Shown here piece after piece: positions 43,979 through 55,061 of a stretch of DNA of 64,000 bases. The stretch's first letter is position 1. Each line of letters opens with the position of its first letter. Below the pieces are notes generated by a model. It saw only the letters and a list, made by a program, of their open reading frames with translations. It was not told where the DNA came from and searched no databases. Source of the DNA: Mesomycoplasma bovoculi M165/69 (GTDB lineage: Bacteria; Bacillota_I; Bacilli_A; Mycoplasmatales; Metamycoplasmataceae); the NCBI RefSeq assembly GCF_000524555.1, contig NZ_CP007154.1, forward strand, positions 372,001 to 436,000, given 5' to 3'. The position numbers were made by a program, and so were the translations under genes.

Positions 43979-44392
43979 TTATTTTTTATTAGCCTTTTTA
44001 CCCATTATGGTTTTACGTGGTCCTTTACGGGTACGAGCATTTTTTTGAGTTACTTGCCCACGCACAGGAAGTCCACGACGGTGACGAATTCCACGATAAC
44101 ATTTAATTTCAATTAAACGTTTGATATCAGTTTGTACTTCACGACGTAAATCACCTTCAGTTTTGTATTCTTTGGCAACATCACGAATAATTTGTAAGAT
44201 ATCTTCTGGTATATCTTTAACTTTAGTTTCTTGAGTTAATAGTGGGTATTTATCACCTAATTTTTCAGTTTGTAAACTAGCAACTTTACCAATAATTTCA
44301 GCTGAAAGGGAACGACCAATTCCGAAAATGCTAGTAAGGGCGATAACAACACGCTTGTTGTTAGGGATTTCAATATTTAATATTCTAGCCAT
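43979..44392 (-). CDS. rpsM: 30S ribosomal protein S13
   Basis: 137 residues. N-terminal [17 protein letters not shown] and C-terminal [28 protein letters not shown], the A-site finger contact tail. Slightly longer than the E. coli protein because of an internal [17 protein letters not shown] insertion. Confidence 0.97.
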   Translation of the reverse strand: MARILNIEIPNNKRVVIALTSIFGIGRSLSAEIIGKVASLQTEKLGDKYPLLTQETKVKDIPEDILQIIRDVAKEYKTEGDLRREVQTDIKRLIEIKCYRGIRHRRGLPVRGQVTQKNARTRKGPRKTIMGKKANKK

Positions 44393-44394
44393 AG

Positions 44395-44508
44395 TTATCC
44401 TTGTCTTTGTTTATGTTTTGCTAAGATGCAAATCACACGGTTTGCACCTTTTCTTTTAATAACTTTACAGTCTTTACAAATGCGTTTAATACTTGCTCTA
44501 ACTTTCAT
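44395..44508 (-). CDS. rpmJ: 50S ribosomal protein L36
   Basis: 37 residues, exact family size: [20 protein letters not shown] at the start, then a further Cys and His ([14 protein letters not shown]) completing the C-C-C-H zinc set. Lies between infA and rpsM as usual. Confidence 0.95.
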   Translation of the reverse strand: MKVRASIKRICKDCKVIKRKGANRVICILAKHKQRQG

Positions 44509-44517
44509 ATTTTTTCC

Positions 44518-44739
44518 TTATTTAATACGATAAACAATTCTACCTTTGCTAAGGTCATAAGGTGACATTTCCACCTTAACTTGATCACCAACAATAATTT
44601 TAATGCGATGCAACTTCATTTTACCAGCAACATGGCAATTAATTTTTACACCATTTTCTAGTTTAACTTCGTATTCTTGAGCATTAAAAACTTGGATAAC
44701 TTCACCTGCAAAGACAATTTTATTTTCTTTTGTTGACAT
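44518..44739 (-). CDS. infA: translation initiation factor IF-1
   Basis: 73 residues, single OB fold: NKIVFAGEVIQVFNAQEYEV, then NCHVAGKMKLHRI and SPYDLSKGRIVYR. Starts one base before the map stop codon. Confidence 0.96.
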   Translation of the reverse strand: MSTKENKIVFAGEVIQVFNAQEYEVKLENGVKINCHVAGKMKLHRIKIIVGDQVKVEMSPYDLSKGRIVYRIK

Positions 44740-45495
44740 TTATTTTTTGATTTCTCCTGTTAGGACGATGCCTCTACCATTTTTAATTAAAACCATTTGT
44801 TCAAAATGGGCAGTGTTTTTGCCATTAGCGGCGACAACACTTCATTGATCTGGCAAAATTTTAACTTTCTTTGAACCTTGTAAAATCATTGGTTCAATGC
44901 ACAAAACCATATTATCTTGTAATTTTGGTCCACGTTTACCGGTACTAAAATTAAAGATATTAGGATCTTCATGCAAAGCGGTTCCTATACCATGTCCACA
45001 AAAATTATCAGTGGTATAAAGACCCGCATCGCTAATTACTTTACCAATTGCAATGCTAATATCATTAAGATATGCACCTGGTTGAATTGCAGCAAGACCT
45101 GCAACAAAAGCTTTTTCAGCAACATCAATAATTTTATAATCATCTTCAGTTGCAAAACCAACAGCTTTAGTAAAGGCACTATCAGAGTAATAACCCTGAT
45201 AAACTACTCCAAGATCAATTGAAACAACATCACCATCTTTAATTACATAATCATCTGGAATGCCATGAATTAATGTTGCATTCACAGATGCACAAATTGT
45301 GGCTGGAAAACCATGATAATTTAAAAATGCTGGTTTTGCACCACGAGCTTCAATCTCACCAAAAGCGATGGTATCTAATTCTTTAAGTGAGACTCCTGGT
45401 CTTACAAGGTCATAAATAATTTGTTTTACCTCTGCCAGAATTGCACCACTTTTTATTAGCAAAGAAACTTCGAAATCTTTTTTAATTAATGGCAT
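44740..45495 (-). CDS. map: methionine aminopeptidase, type I
   Basis: 251 residues after reading through the TGA-Trp at 44842. Removes the N-terminal Met. Metal ligands are visible in SIDLGVVYQGYYSDSAFT (two Asp), GHGIGTALHEDP (His), and CIEPMI with a later Glu in the HFEQMVL block. Overlaps adk by 10 bases. Confidence 0.96.
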
Positions 45496-46133
45496 TTTGC
45501 TAAAATTTGCTTTGCTAAAATTTTAGGATCTTCATTGCCATCAACTCTAAAAAGCAATCCTTTTTGTTCATAATAATCGATTAGTAAACTAGTTTCTTTG
45601 GCAAACACATCAAGTCTATGTGCAATAACATCAGGTTGGTCATCCTTGCGTTGAATAACTTCACTATTATCATTATAACAAAATTTTCCATCTTTTGGTG
45701 GTAAATTTTTTAAATGATAAATTTGTTTACATTCTGGACAAAAACGACGAAGCGAAAGGCGATTAAAAATAACTTCATTGCTAATTTCTAAATACACAAC
45801 TCCATCAATTTTAATTTCACTATTTAGTAAAAACTCTGCTTGATTAAGTGTTCGTGGATAACCATCTAAAATAAAACCCTTATTACCTAAGGTTGCCAAT
45901 TTGTCAGCAACCAAAGCATTTACGATCTCATCACTTACATAACCACCACTAGAGATAGTAGCATTAATTTTTTGAGCAAAGTCAGCATCTGAAGCAATTT
46001 TTTGACGAAAAATATCACCTGTGGAAATATGTTCAATGTCAGCTAAGTCAACTAACGCTTTAGCTAAAGTGCCTTTACCACTTCCTGGTGCTCCTAAAAA
46101 AATGAATTTTTTTTGGTCAAAATTATTTACCAT
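45486..46133 (-). CDS. adk: adenylate kinase
   Basis: 215 residues. P-loop GAPGSGKGT (residues 14-22), DGYPRTLNQAEF, and a long zinc-type LID: CPEC followed by CYND, i.e. three Cys plus Asp as the fourth ligand, as in Bacillus enzymes. Between secY and map, overlapping both. Confidence 0.97.
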   Translation of the reverse strand: MVNNFDQKKFIFLGAPGSGKGTLAKALVDLADIEHISTGDIFRQKIASDADFAQKINATISSGGYVSDEIVNALVADKLATLGNKGFILDGYPRTLNQAEFLLNSEIKIDGVVYLEISNEVIFNRLSLRRFCPECKQIYHLKNLPPKDGKFCYNDNSEVIQRKDDQPDVIAHRLDVFAKETSLLIDYYEQKGLLFRVDGNEDPKILAKQILAKCH

Positions 46134-47530
46134 AATAAATCACGATCGTGAATAATTCCTTTTTCCATATTTTTATTGATTTTTTTTCTTTTTACAATGA
46201 TTTTTTCAGCATCGTGACGTGCTTTAATTTGTGATAAGGTTTCAAGTGCTGTGGTAGCTAAAATGATTACTGAAGTTCCACTAAAAGTAATTGCTTGTGG
46301 CATACCAAAAATGATTTCAAGTGGTTGGAGCACTCCAATACTTGTTAAATAAATTGCACTGAAAACTGATAAACGTAACACCACACCAATTAAATAATCT
46401 TCAGTTTGCTCACCTGGACGGATCCCAGGAATAAAGGTTGAATTTTTAGCAAAATCTTCTGAAATTTTATCAACTCTTGATTGTTGTAATGACATTACCA
46501 CGCTAAAAATGATATTAAAAAAGATAAAAATAGTCAACCCTAGTGGATCTTGAATTCGTAAATTATGTCGAATTCAATTACTAGTTGCGGAAGTGTTTGG
46601 GTCTAAAAAACCTGTAAATAACGACGGCAATGAAACAACGATTAATGAAAAAATAATTGGCATAATCCCTGCTGGATTAAGTTTAATTGGCAAGGTTGAA
46701 ATTTCTTTGATGTTTTTGGTCATTCCAGACCCTGTTTGTTGAATTGGGATTTTACGCTCTGCTAAATAAATATAGGTAACAAGCACCATTAAAAGCACAA
46801 AACCAAAAACATAGGCTAAAAATCCTAAAATTTCACTAATTTTAGCCACAGAATCATGAGAAACGATGTAATCAAAAGCATAATGGAAACGTCGAGGTAA
46901 ACCAATTGCAATTCCTGAAAAAATAATTAGTGAAGTTCCATTACCAACACCTTTATCTGTGATTTGCTCACTTAAAAATAAAGTAAACATTGAACCTGCA
47001 ACTAAAATAAGTGGTAAACCAATATATAAATAACCAAAAGAATTATCTTCAATAGTTACAAAACGAAGTTGAGTATTGGTGATAACAGTTCGCACTAAAA
47101 TTAAAGCTTGCACTAATGCAATAACTAATGTTAGTGCTCTAGTAATAATGTTGATTTTTCGACGACCATGAGGTCCTGACTGTGACAAGCGATGAATTGG
47201 TGGCACTAATTTAGTTTGTGCAATCATCATAATAAGCGATGCTGTAATAAAGGGACCAATTCCTAAAGCCACAATAGAAAAATTGAGTAATCCACCCCCA
47301 CCAACTGTGTTAATAATCCCCAAAAATGAGTTATTGTCTAGTTGAAAATTAAGAAGTTTTAAACGAGGGATTGTTATTGTACCACAAATTACAAAAATTG
47401 TAAGCAAGAAAAATGTATAAAATATTTTACGTAACAAAACCTTGTCTTTGTAGACAAGGGTTATGTGGTGTTTTGCTTTGATATAGCCATTAGAGGCTTT
47501 ATCAAAAAGTCGAGTGAATAATTTAAACAC
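46127..47530 (-). CDS. secY: preprotein translocase subunit SecY
   Basis: 467 residues, ten membrane segments, channel of the Sec translocon. Starts with GTG 47530, whose codon overlaps the rplO stop (TAGTG). SecY features: GIGPFITASLIMM (plug and TM2), SGPHGRRKIN, GNGTSLIIFSGIA and the cytosolic C5 loop with AERKIPIQQ. Reads through a TGA-Trp near residue 320. Ends HDRDLLW. Confidence 0.97.
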
Positions 47531-47976
47531 TAGCGAACCTCGACTTTTCCTCCTAGGGATTCAATAATTTTAGCAGCTTGCTCACTAATTGCATTAACAG
47601 TAATAGTTAAATTCTTTTTAGTCAATTTACCAGTTGCTAAAAGTTTAGCTGGTAAATTTTTACGACGTAAAATTTTGTTGATGTATAGTGATTCTAAACT
47701 AACTACATCACTGTCATTATATTTAGCTTCAAGATCTGCAAGTGAAAAGGTTTCATATTTTATAGTATTAACATTGTTGAACCCAACTTTAGGTACACGA
47801 CGGTATCATGGGTTCTGTCCACCTTCAAAACCTAATCTAACTTTTGAACGTTTTTTTTGACCAGATTGACCACGACCTGCTTGTTTTCCTTTACCAGCGG
47901 CATGTCCACGACCTTTACGATGTTTTTCTGGACGAGATCCTGGAGTATATTGCAAATTTTCTAATTTAATTGCCAT
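47530..47976 (-). CDS. rplO: 50S ribosomal protein L15
   Basis: 148 residues, ATG 47976 ([20 protein letters not shown]). [20 protein letters not shown] Gly-rich N-terminal part, then [17 protein letters not shown] with W as TGA. Not in a single short frame because of TGA codons. rpmD (L30), which many bacteria have between rpsE and rplO, is absent. Confidence 0.95.
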
Positions 47977-48073
47977 AATAATTCCTTTTTTTTGTTTTTG
48001 TTTAGTTAATTAAATAGTTAAGATTTGACTATTGTATCACAAAATAGTTTTTGTAATTACAATTGCTTAAATC

Positions 48074-48712
48074 TTATTTTACAAAAACACTTTTACCACT
48101 TTGCAAACTACGTACATCAATGTCACGCATATCTGCAATTTGTTGTGCAGTACGTAATTTAGCAAGTGCTTTTAAGGTTGCACGTACAACATTAATTTTG
48201 GTACGTGAACCATAAGTTTTGCTATAAATATCAGTATATCCAGCCAACTCAACAACAGCACGAACTGTTCCTGAAGCTACAATCCCTTTTCCACGTGGCG
48301 CTGGTTTTAAAAGGATTTTTGAAGCATTAAATTTGTCATTAATTTCATGAGGAATGGTTGACTTATTAATAATTGGCACAGAAATCAAACGATTTTGAGC
48401 ATCTTTAACTGCTTTTTTAACAGCATCTTGAACTTCATTAGCTTTTCCGTGACCAAAACCAACTTTTCCTTTTTTGTTACCAACAACTGCATAAGCTGAA
48501 AAAGAAAATCTTCTTCCACCTTTAACAACAGTTGTTACCCGAGCAATGCTAACTACACGATCTTCAAATTCAGTTTTAATTTGGCGATCTTTGTTTTGTG
48601 GTGCGCGACGACGCACTGGTTTACGAACTTGTTTTTCTTCAGCTTTATTAGCTTCTGCTTTTGGAGCAACAACTTGTTCAGTTGGTTGCATTTTTTGCAA
48701 TTCTTTTTCCAT
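48074..48712 (-). CDS. rpsE: 30S ribosomal protein S5
   Basis: 212 residues. The S5 core starts at about residue 50 ([20 protein letters not shown]) and holds [23 protein letters not shown]-rich N-terminal extension of about 45 residues ([14 protein letters not shown]) precedes it. Overlaps rplR by one base. Confidence 0.97.
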   Translation of the reverse strand: MEKELQKMQPTEQVVAPKAEANKAEEKQVRKPVRRRAPQNKDRQIKTEFEDRVVSIARVTTVVKGGRRFSFSAYAVVGNKKGKVGFGHGKANEVQDAVKKAVKDAQNRLISVPIINKSTIPHEINDKFNASKILLKPAPRGKGIVASGTVRAVVELAGYTDIYSKTYGSRTKINVVRATLKALAKLRTAQQIADMRDIDVRSLQSGKSVFVK

Positions 48713-49080
48713 TAGAATTTAACTCCTTGTTTTCTTAACTCTTCAGCAAAAGCTTTAACACGTCCGTGGTAAAGGTATCCACTACGATCAAAAATAAAAT
48801 CTTGATCAATGAGTTTTAATTCAGTAATTTTAGAACTTAACTTAGGTGCCAAGTCACGAGCTGCTGCAATATTTCCACCATAAACTTTACTATCTTCAGA
48901 TAATGTTGATACTGATGTAATTACTTGATTAGTTTCAGGATTAACTACAAAAGCATAAAAGTTCTGTAGTGATTTGTAAACTCCAATACGGTATTTTTTT
49001 TGAGCTGAAAGTGATTGAGTGATATTTTTGCGAACTCTTTTTTGTTTGATTTTGCGAGCTTGATTTCGAGAGATTGCCAT
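48712..49080 (-). CDS. rplR: 50S ribosomal protein L18
   Basis: 122 residues. [20 protein letters not shown], then [15 protein letters not shown], and the 5S-rRNA binding end [20 protein letters not shown]. Normal place between rplF and rpsE. Confidence 0.97.
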   Translation of the reverse strand: MAISRNQARKIKQKRVRKNITQSLSAQKKYRIGVYKSLQNFYAFVVNPETNQVITSVSTLSEDSKVYGGNIAAARDLAPKLSSKITELKLIDQDFIFDRSGYLYHGRVKAFAEELRKQGVKF

Positions 49081-49082
49081 AA

Positions 49083-49622
49083 TTATTTACTTGCTTTTTT
49101 CCCTTCTTTAAGTTTAAGAACTTCATCAGCATAGCTCACACCTTTTCCAGAGTAAGCATTTGGTTTACGAACAGCACGAAGCTGAGCAGCAAATTCACCA
49201 ACTTTTTGTTTATCAATTCCACTAACAATAATGGTAGTTGCATTTGGAAGTTCAACTTTGATTTCAGTTGGAACATCAACTAACACTGGGTGTGAATAAC
49301 CAACAAGTAATTCTAATTGTTGGTCTTTGAGTGCCACACGATATCCAACCCCTTTAATTCTCAATTCTTTTTTAAAACCAACTGAAACCCCAGTAAGCAT
49401 TCCTTGAAGAAGTGAGTTAGTAGTCCCATGCAATTGTTTAACTTGTTTTAATTCTGAAGAACGAGTGGTATAAATTTTACCATCACGAGCTTCAATGTTA
49501 ATTTGTGGTGCAAAAGTGCGACTTAATTTACCAAGCTGTCCTGAAATAGTCACTTCATTGTTGTTAAAGATAATTTCAACACCAGCTGGAATAGTTAAAA
49601 TACGATTTCCGACACGTGACAT
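49083..49622 (-). CDS. rplF: 50S ribosomal protein L6
   Basis: 179 residues, two L6 repeats. The start MSRVGNRILTIPAGVEI and the signature GVSYADEVLKLKEGKKASK are typical. Three bases separate it from rpsH. Confidence 0.97.
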   Translation of the reverse strand: MSRVGNRILTIPAGVEIIFNNNEVTISGQLGKLSRTFAPQINIEARDGKIYTTRSSELKQVKQLHGTTNSLLQGMLTGVSVGFKKELRIKGVGYRVALKDQQLELLVGYSHPVLVDVPTEIKVELPNATTIIVSGIDKQKVGEFAAQLRAVRKPNAYSGKGVSYADEVLKLKEGKKASK

Positions 49623-49625
49623 ATT

Positions 49626-50021
49626 CTATCAAATGAAGGCGATGATTTCACCACCAACATTTTCCTTTCTCGCTTGTTTATCAGTTAATAGTCCTTTTGA
49701 AGTTGAAACAATAGCTGTTCCAAACCCTGAAAGAACTGATGGTAATTTGTGAGCTGGAGCATAAACACGTAATGAAGGTTTACTAATACGTTTTAGCCCT
49801 GAAATTACACTAGCATTACCTTTGTATTTTAAATCAATAGTGATTTCTTTTTTAATTTCACCAGAAACACTAAAGCCACTAATGTAGCCTTCTTGTTTGA
49901 AAATATTTAAAATTGCTACTTTTTTATTTGAATGCCCTAAAGTAACTTGTTCGTGTTTGCGAATAGTTGCATTACGAATACGGGTGAGCATATCTGCAAT
50001 TGGATCAGTTATAAATGCCAT
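49626..50021 (-). CDS. rpsH: 30S ribosomal protein S8
   Basis: 131 residues from ATG 50021 ([18 protein letters not shown]). The family end [19 protein letters not shown] is followed by GGEIIAFIW, the W being TGA. Confidence 0.97.
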
Positions 50022-50023
50022 TA

Positions 50024-50206
50024 TCAACTCGCTTTCTTAATACCTGGAATTCGTCCTTCGTGTGCTAGTGTACGGAAACAAATCCGGCAAATTTTGAATT
50101 TACGCATCACTGCCCGTGGACGACCACAAAGTTGACAGCGATTATAGGCGCGAACAGCAAATTTTGGATGTTTTTCCGCTCTTACTTTTAATGATTTTTT
50201 TGCCAT
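50024..50206 (-). CDS. rpsN: 30S ribosomal protein S14, zinc type
   Basis: 60 residues, short zinc-containing form: CQLCGRP and CRICFR form the ribbon. Lies between rplE and rpsH. Confidence 0.97.
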   Translation of the reverse strand: MAKKSLKVRAEKHPKFAVRAYNRCQLCGRPRAVMRKFKICRICFRTLAHEGRIPGIKKAS

Positions 50207-50219
50207 ATTAATCCTTTAA

Positions 50220-50765
50220 TTAACTTTTTTTCGCAAAAGGGAAGCCCATTTTTGAAAGTAATGCCTTTGCTTGTTGATTGTTAGGTGCACTAGTCACAAT
50301 AATAATATCTAGTCCACGTAATTTACGAATTTTATCAAAACTAATTTCTGGAAAAACAATGATTTCTTTAATTCCTAGCGCAAAGTTACCACGTCCATCA
50401 AATGATTTTGAACTAATTCCACGAAAATCACGAATACGTGGAATAGCAATGTTGATTAATTTGTATAAAAATTCTCACATTGCATCACGACGTAAAGTAA
50501 CTTTTCCACCAACTGGCATACCTTTACGTAATTTTCAAGAAGCTAGTGATTTTTTAGCTGTATTTTGATAAGCTTTTTGTCCTGAAATAAGTGATAATTC
50601 ATTTAATACTTCTTCAATAGCTTTTGAGTTAGTTACTTCATTTCCCGCTGTCATGTTAAGCACAACTTTTTCAATACGAGGAATTTGCATTACAGAAGAT
50701 AATTGAAATTCTTCTTTTAAACTAGGAGCTACTTTTTCAAGATAAAACTGTTGTAATTGATTCAT
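50220..50765 (-). CDS. rplE: 50S ribosomal protein L5
   Basis: 181 residues. [17 protein letters not shown] at the N-terminal part. The frame continues through three TGA-Trp codons ([20 protein letters not shown] and onward) to the end GFPFAKKS. Binds 5S rRNA. Confidence 0.96.
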
Positions 50766-51085
50766 TAGACCACCTTCTTAGTTTTTTTGGCAAAACGAAC
50801 TTTTTTACCATTTTCAACTTTGTAACCAATTTTGCTATATTCAGCTGGTTTGTCTTTGCTTGCTTTTTTGGTAAGTAGTGCCACATTTGAAACGTGGATA
50901 GGTGCTTCTTTAACTACAATTTCACCTTTAGTATTTTGTTGATTTGGTTTTTTGTGTTTGGTAATTTTATTAACATCTTTGACAATAACTTGGTTTTTGC
51001 TAGGAAAAACTTCTAGCACAGCACCAACTTTACCTTTGTCATCACCTGCAATAATTACTACTTCGTCATTTTTTCTAATTTTCAT
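50765..51085 (-). CDS. rplX: 50S ribosomal protein L24
   Basis: 106 residues, KOW motif at the start: [20 protein letters not shown]. Then [15 protein letters not shown] and the usual VSNVALL strand. One-base overlap with rplE. Confidence 0.97.
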   Translation of the reverse strand: MKIRKNDEVVIIAGDDKGKVGAVLEVFPSKNQVIVKDVNKITKHKKPNQQNTKGEIVVKEAPIHVSNVALLTKKASKDKPAEYSKIGYKVENGKKVRFAKKTKKVV

Positions 51086-51104
51086 AACTTTAATAACTAT
51101 GCTC

Positions 51105-51473
51105 CTATAAAACCTCAGGCGCTAATGAAGCGATTTTGAGATAACCTTTATCACGAATTTCACGAGCAATTGGACCAAAAACACGAGTTCCACGAGGAGA
51201 ACCATCTTCTTTGATTAACACAACTGCATTATCATCAAATTTAATATGAGATCCATTAGCACGACGTAGTCCATAAACACTACGAACAACTACACCTTTT
51301 ACTACTTGACCTTCTTTGACAATACCATTTGGCAGTGCTTTTTTGACTGAACAAACAACAATGTCACCAATATTAGAATTTTTTTTAACAGAGCCACCTA
51401 AATTACGGATAACCCCAACGATTTTAGCCCCTGAATTATCAGCGACAACTAAACGTGATTGTTCTTGAACCAT
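51105..51473 (-). CDS. rplN: 50S ribosomal protein L14
   Basis: 122 residues. [15 protein letters not shown], then VVKGVVVRS and [20 protein letters not shown], all diagnostic of L14. Confidence 0.98.
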   Translation of the reverse strand: MVQEQSRLVVADNSGAKIVGVIRNLGGSVKKNSNIGDIVVCSVKKALPNGIVKEGQVVKGVVVRSVYGLRRANGSHIKFDDNAVVLIKEDGSPRGTRVFGPIAREIRDKGYLKIASLAPEVL

Positions 51474-51763
51474 TAGTGCTCTCCTTGTTTTTTAATAATT
51501 TCTACCAAACGAAATGTTTTAGTTTTACTAATTGGCCGAGTTTCAGCAATTTTAACTTTATCACCCATTTGAGCTTTTGCTGCTTCATCATGCACAGCAA
51601 ATTTTTTAATTTTTTTAAAACGTTTTCCATATAAACGGTGTTTAACATGGGTCTCAACAGCAACTGTAATTGTTTTTTCACATGCTGTTGAAACTACTAC
51701 ACCAACTAAAGTTTTACGAGAATTACGCACTAAAGTTGGATTTGCAACACTAGTTGAAGTCAT
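51473..51763 (-). CDS. rpsQ: 30S ribosomal protein S17
   Basis: 96 residues. [20 protein letters not shown] and the signature [20 protein letters not shown]. Overlaps both neighbours by one base. Confidence 0.97.
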   Translation of the reverse strand: MTSTSVANPTLVRNSRKTLVGVVVSTACEKTITVAVETHVKHRLYGKRFKKIKKFAVHDEAAKAQMGDKVKIAETRPISKTKTFRLVEIIKKQGEH

Positions 51764-51966
51764 TAGTCGGCCTCCTTAATAATTTCTTGCTGACGAATTG
51801 CAGTTAAAATTCTTGCAATATCTTTTTTAATTTCAGCAATTTTGTGACTTTGATCAAGACGTTGAGTTTTATTTTTAAAACGCAAGGTGAAAAGTTCTGA
51901 ACGATATTCAACTAGCATTTGTTGTAATTCACTAACACTTTTATTTGCAAGTTCTTTAAATTCCAT
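51763..51966 (-). CDS. rpmC: 50S ribosomal protein L29
   Basis: 67 residues from ATG 51966, preceded by AGGAGAG; six upstream codons in the same frame belong to rplP. Two-helix protein: [20 protein letters not shown] and [16 protein letters not shown]. Confidence 0.95.
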   Translation of the reverse strand: MEFKELANKSVSELQQMLVEYRSELFTLRFKNKTQRLDQSHKIAEIKKDIARILTAIRQQEIIKEAD

Positions 51967-52390
51967 CTTGTCTCTCCTCAACATTATTGGTTAAAATTCT
52001 TCATTTAAGTGGTAATTTATGACCACCTAAACGTAGTGCATCACGAGCAATTTCAGGTTTTACGCCTTTAACTTCAAACATCATAGTGTTTTCTTTAACA
52101 ACAGCAACTCATCTATCCACTGAACCTTTTCCTGATCCCATACGCACTCCAATTGGTTTTGAAGTTAGTGAAAGGTGAGGGAAAATACGAATAATAACTT
52201 GACCTTCACGACCCATACGACGAGTAATGGCAATACGAGCTGCCTCAATTTGTGCTGCACTTACTCAATTAGAAGTTACAGCTTGTAATCCAAATTCACC
52301 AAAGGCTACAGTGTTACCACGAAAAGCTGCACGTTTGTCGTGTTTAATACGAAAGGTTTTACGGTGTTTTGTTTTTTTGGGTTGTAACAT
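51956..52390 (-). CDS. rplP: 50S ribosomal protein L16
   Basis: 144 residues, ATG 52390 ([20 protein letters not shown]). The frame crosses several TGA-Trp codons; [16 protein letters not shown] and [15 protein letters not shown] are visible. The last codons overlap the rpmC start by 11 bases. Confidence 0.94.
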
Positions 52391-52392
52391 TT

Positions 52393-53073
52393 TTAGTTCC
52401 TTTCCACTTTAGGTTTTGATTTGGATTCAACTTGATTGTATTGATCACCTAGTGAAACTCAAACTTTAATACCTAAAGCACCATAAGTAGTACGCGCAGT
52501 TGCTGTGGCATATTCAACATTTTGACGCAAGGTATGAAGTTTCATTTCACCTTCAGCATAACCTTCAGCACGAGCCATATCAACTCCATTAAGACGACCA
52601 CTTACTCTAGTTTTAATACCTTTAGCTCCTGCTTTCATGGCGCTACGAATTGCAAATTTTTGTGCAATTCTAAATGATCCACGAGCTTCTAATTTAACGG
52701 CAATGTCTTCAGCTAATAATTTAGCATTAAGATCTGGGTTTTTGATTTCCACAGCATCTATGTTAATTTGAGCTTTTTTGTTACGAATTGCTTTTTTCAA
52801 ATCATCAATAATTTTTTTAAGGTTTGCTCCACCTTGACCTAAAAATGATCCTAGTTTAGCAGTGTGAACAGCAACAGTGATTATTCCCTTACTATCACGA
52901 CGAATTTGTGTGTTAGCAATTCTATATTCACGAGTTAATTTTTCAAAAAAACGGTGAATTTTAACATCTTCAATTAGTTTATCAGCAAAGTTGGCTTTTT
53001 CAGCATATCAAATTGCATTGTGTTGACGAGTGATCCCGTAACGAAAACCATTTGGATTAACTTTTTGTCCCAT
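52393..53073 (-). CDS. rpsC: 30S ribosomal protein S3
   Basis: 226 residues, ATG 53073 ([19 protein letters not shown]). KH domain around [16 protein letters not shown], and the C-terminal [20 protein letters not shown] signature. TGA-Trp codons near both ends. Ends KPKVERN just before the rplP ATG. Confidence 0.96.
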
Positions 53074-53450
53074 TATAGATCTCCTTGCTCAACATTAGAA
53101 CGATCAACTACAAAAACAGAAAGGTGAGAAGTACGCTTGAAAATTGAAGCTGCTACCCCTTTTGATTTTGGTTGATAACGTTTTAAAGTTGTTCCTTCAT
53201 TAACAATAGCTTGTTCTACATATAAATTTGTTCCTGAAAGGCCAAAGTTATTTACTGCATTTGCAACAGCTGAGTTCACTAATTTAATAAAAAAGTAAGC
53301 TGCTTTTTTATTAGTATTGTGCAAAATCGCTAAAGCATCTGTTGTTGAACGATTTTTAATAAGCGCTGCCACTAGGCGAGCTTTTTGAGCAGAAATACGT
53401 TGAGTTTTCACGTGAGCTGCTGCTCTAATAATTTTACTTTTATTTTCCAT
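53073..53450 (-). CDS. rplV: 50S ribosomal protein L22
   Basis: 125 residues. RISAQKARLVAALIKNRSTT, then the tunnel loop KRYQPKSKGVAASIFKRTSH, with a slightly altered tip. One-base overlap with rpsC. Confidence 0.96.
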   Translation of the reverse strand: MENKSKIIRAAAHVKTQRISAQKARLVAALIKNRSTTDALAILHNTNKKAAYFFIKLVNSAVANAVNNFGLSGTNLYVEQAIVNEGTTLKRYQPKSKGVAASIFKRTSHLSVFVVDRSNVEQGDL

Positions 53451-53461
53451 AGTGACTTACC

Positions 53462-53743
53462 TTATTTTTTCTTACCTTTGTCTTTATCTTTACCATGACC
53501 AGTATAGGTACGAGTTGGTGAAAACTCACCTAATTTGTGTCCTACCATATCATCGGTAACATAAACATCGTGGAAAATTTTACCATTGTGAACTTGAAAG
53601 GTAAATCCGACAAAATCAGGAAAAATAGTTGAACGACGTGATCATGTTTTAATTGGTTTTTTACTTTTTGATTCAATTGCTTTAGCAACTTTGTTTAGCA
53701 AATGCTCATCAGCAAAAGGTCCTTTTTTAAGTGAACGTGCCAT
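53462..53743 (-). CDS. rpsS: 30S ribosomal protein S19
   Basis: 93 residues, ATG 53743 ([18 protein letters not shown]). [20 protein letters not shown] and [15 protein letters not shown], with W as TGA. Coupled to rplB by TAATG. Confidence 0.96.
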
Positions 53744-54588
53744 TATTTACTATCCTTTCTACGACGAATAATCAATTTAGTAGATGCTTTTTTATTACGA
53801 CGGGTTTTAACACCAAGCGCTTTTTTACCTCAAGGGGTAAGAGGTGATTTACGACCAATTGGTTGTTTCCCTTCACCACCACCATGTGGGTGATCATTTG
53901 GGTTCATAACTGATCCACGAACAGTTGGACGAATTCCTAAATGACGTGAACGACCAGCTTTTCCAATATTAACAAGTGAGTGTTCTTCATTTCCAACCAC
54001 CCCTATAGTTGCCCGGCAACGAGCTAGAATCCGACGGTATTCTCCTGATTTTAATTTAAGAATAACATATTTACCATCTTCATCACGACCTTGAATTTGC
54101 GCACTAGCTCCAGCTGAACGCATTAGCTGTCCACCTGCCCCAGGATGCAATTCAATGTTGTGTACAAAAGTACCTTCTGGAATATTTGCAAGTGGTAATG
54201 TGTTTCCAACTAAAATGTCAACATTGTCACCTGAGATAACTTGTTGACCAACTTGCAATCCTTTAGGTGCTAAAATATATCTTTTTTCACCATCTTTGTA
54301 ACTTACAAGAGCAATGTTAGCTGATCTATTTGGATCATATTCAATAGTTTTAACAATTGCTACAATATTATCTTTATTACGTTTGAAGTCAATTAAACGA
54401 TATTTACGTTTTTGACGTCCACCTTGATGGCGGGTAGTGATTTTACCTTGGTTATTACGACCTGAATGTTTCTTAAGAATAACAACTAAAGATTTTTCTG
54501 GTCTATCAGTAGTTAAATTTTCACGGTAATTCAACGCTGACATATGACGTCTACCGTTAGTAACTGGTTTGTAATGTTTTAACGCCAT
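53743..54588 (-). CDS. rplB: 50S ribosomal protein L2
   Basis: 281 residues. [17 protein letters not shown] at the start, peptidyl-transferase-region signature [20 protein letters not shown], and the C-terminal part beyond a TGA-Trp ([19 protein letters not shown]). Confidence 0.97.
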
Positions 54589-54590
54589 AA

Positions 54591-55061
54591 CTACTCTTTT
54601 CCTTTAACTTCTTTTTGATCAGATTCAGCACTTTTGCTGGTTGTTTTTTTAGCTTTGTTTGCAAGTTTTTCTGCAACTTTAGCTTGAACTTCATCATAAC
54701 GTGCTTGTTTTTCTGCTTTTTGTTCTTCGCTTAGTTGATCTTTTGGTAAGTCTTGTGGGTCTTGTTCTACAATTGGACTTTCATCATCATTAATTTTGAT
54801 TGAGTATCCATCTTTTAAAGTAACATATGCTTTTTTGTAACCTGGTACAAAACCTGCAAAACGTCCTAATTTTTTAGCTTTTCTATCAACTACGCTAATA
54901 TTAACTTTTTCAACTTTAACATCAAAAATATATTCAATAGCTTTTTTAACTTCTGAACGATTGGTTCGTTTGTCTACTGCAAATGTGTAAACACGTGAAG
55001 GCATTTGCTCATAAGTTTTTTCAGTCAAAATTGGTGCTTTAATAATTTCTGTAAAATTCAT
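54591..55061 (-). CDS. rplW: 50S ribosomal protein L23 with long acidic/lysine-rich C-terminal tail
   Basis: 156 residues against about 95-100 in most bacteria. The L23 core ends about residue 90 ([48 protein letters not shown]). A tail of about 65 residues follows, first acidic ([20 protein letters not shown]) then alternating K/E/A ([15 protein letters not shown]). L23 sits at the tunnel exit, so the tail could contact nascent-chain factors; that is inference. Confidence 0.95.
   Translation of the reverse strand: MNFTEIIKAPILTEKTYEQMPSRVYTFAVDKRTNRSEVKKAIEYIFDVKVEKVNISVVDRKAKKLGRFAGFVPGYKKAYVTLKDGYSIKINDDESPIVEQDPQDLPKDQLSEEQKAEKQARYDEVQAKVAEKLANKAKKTTSKSAESDQKEVKGKE

Noticed and set aside
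47530-48074. rpmD (L30) between rpsE and rplO
   Set aside because: No L30-like frame is found; the gene is absent, as is common in Mollicutes.
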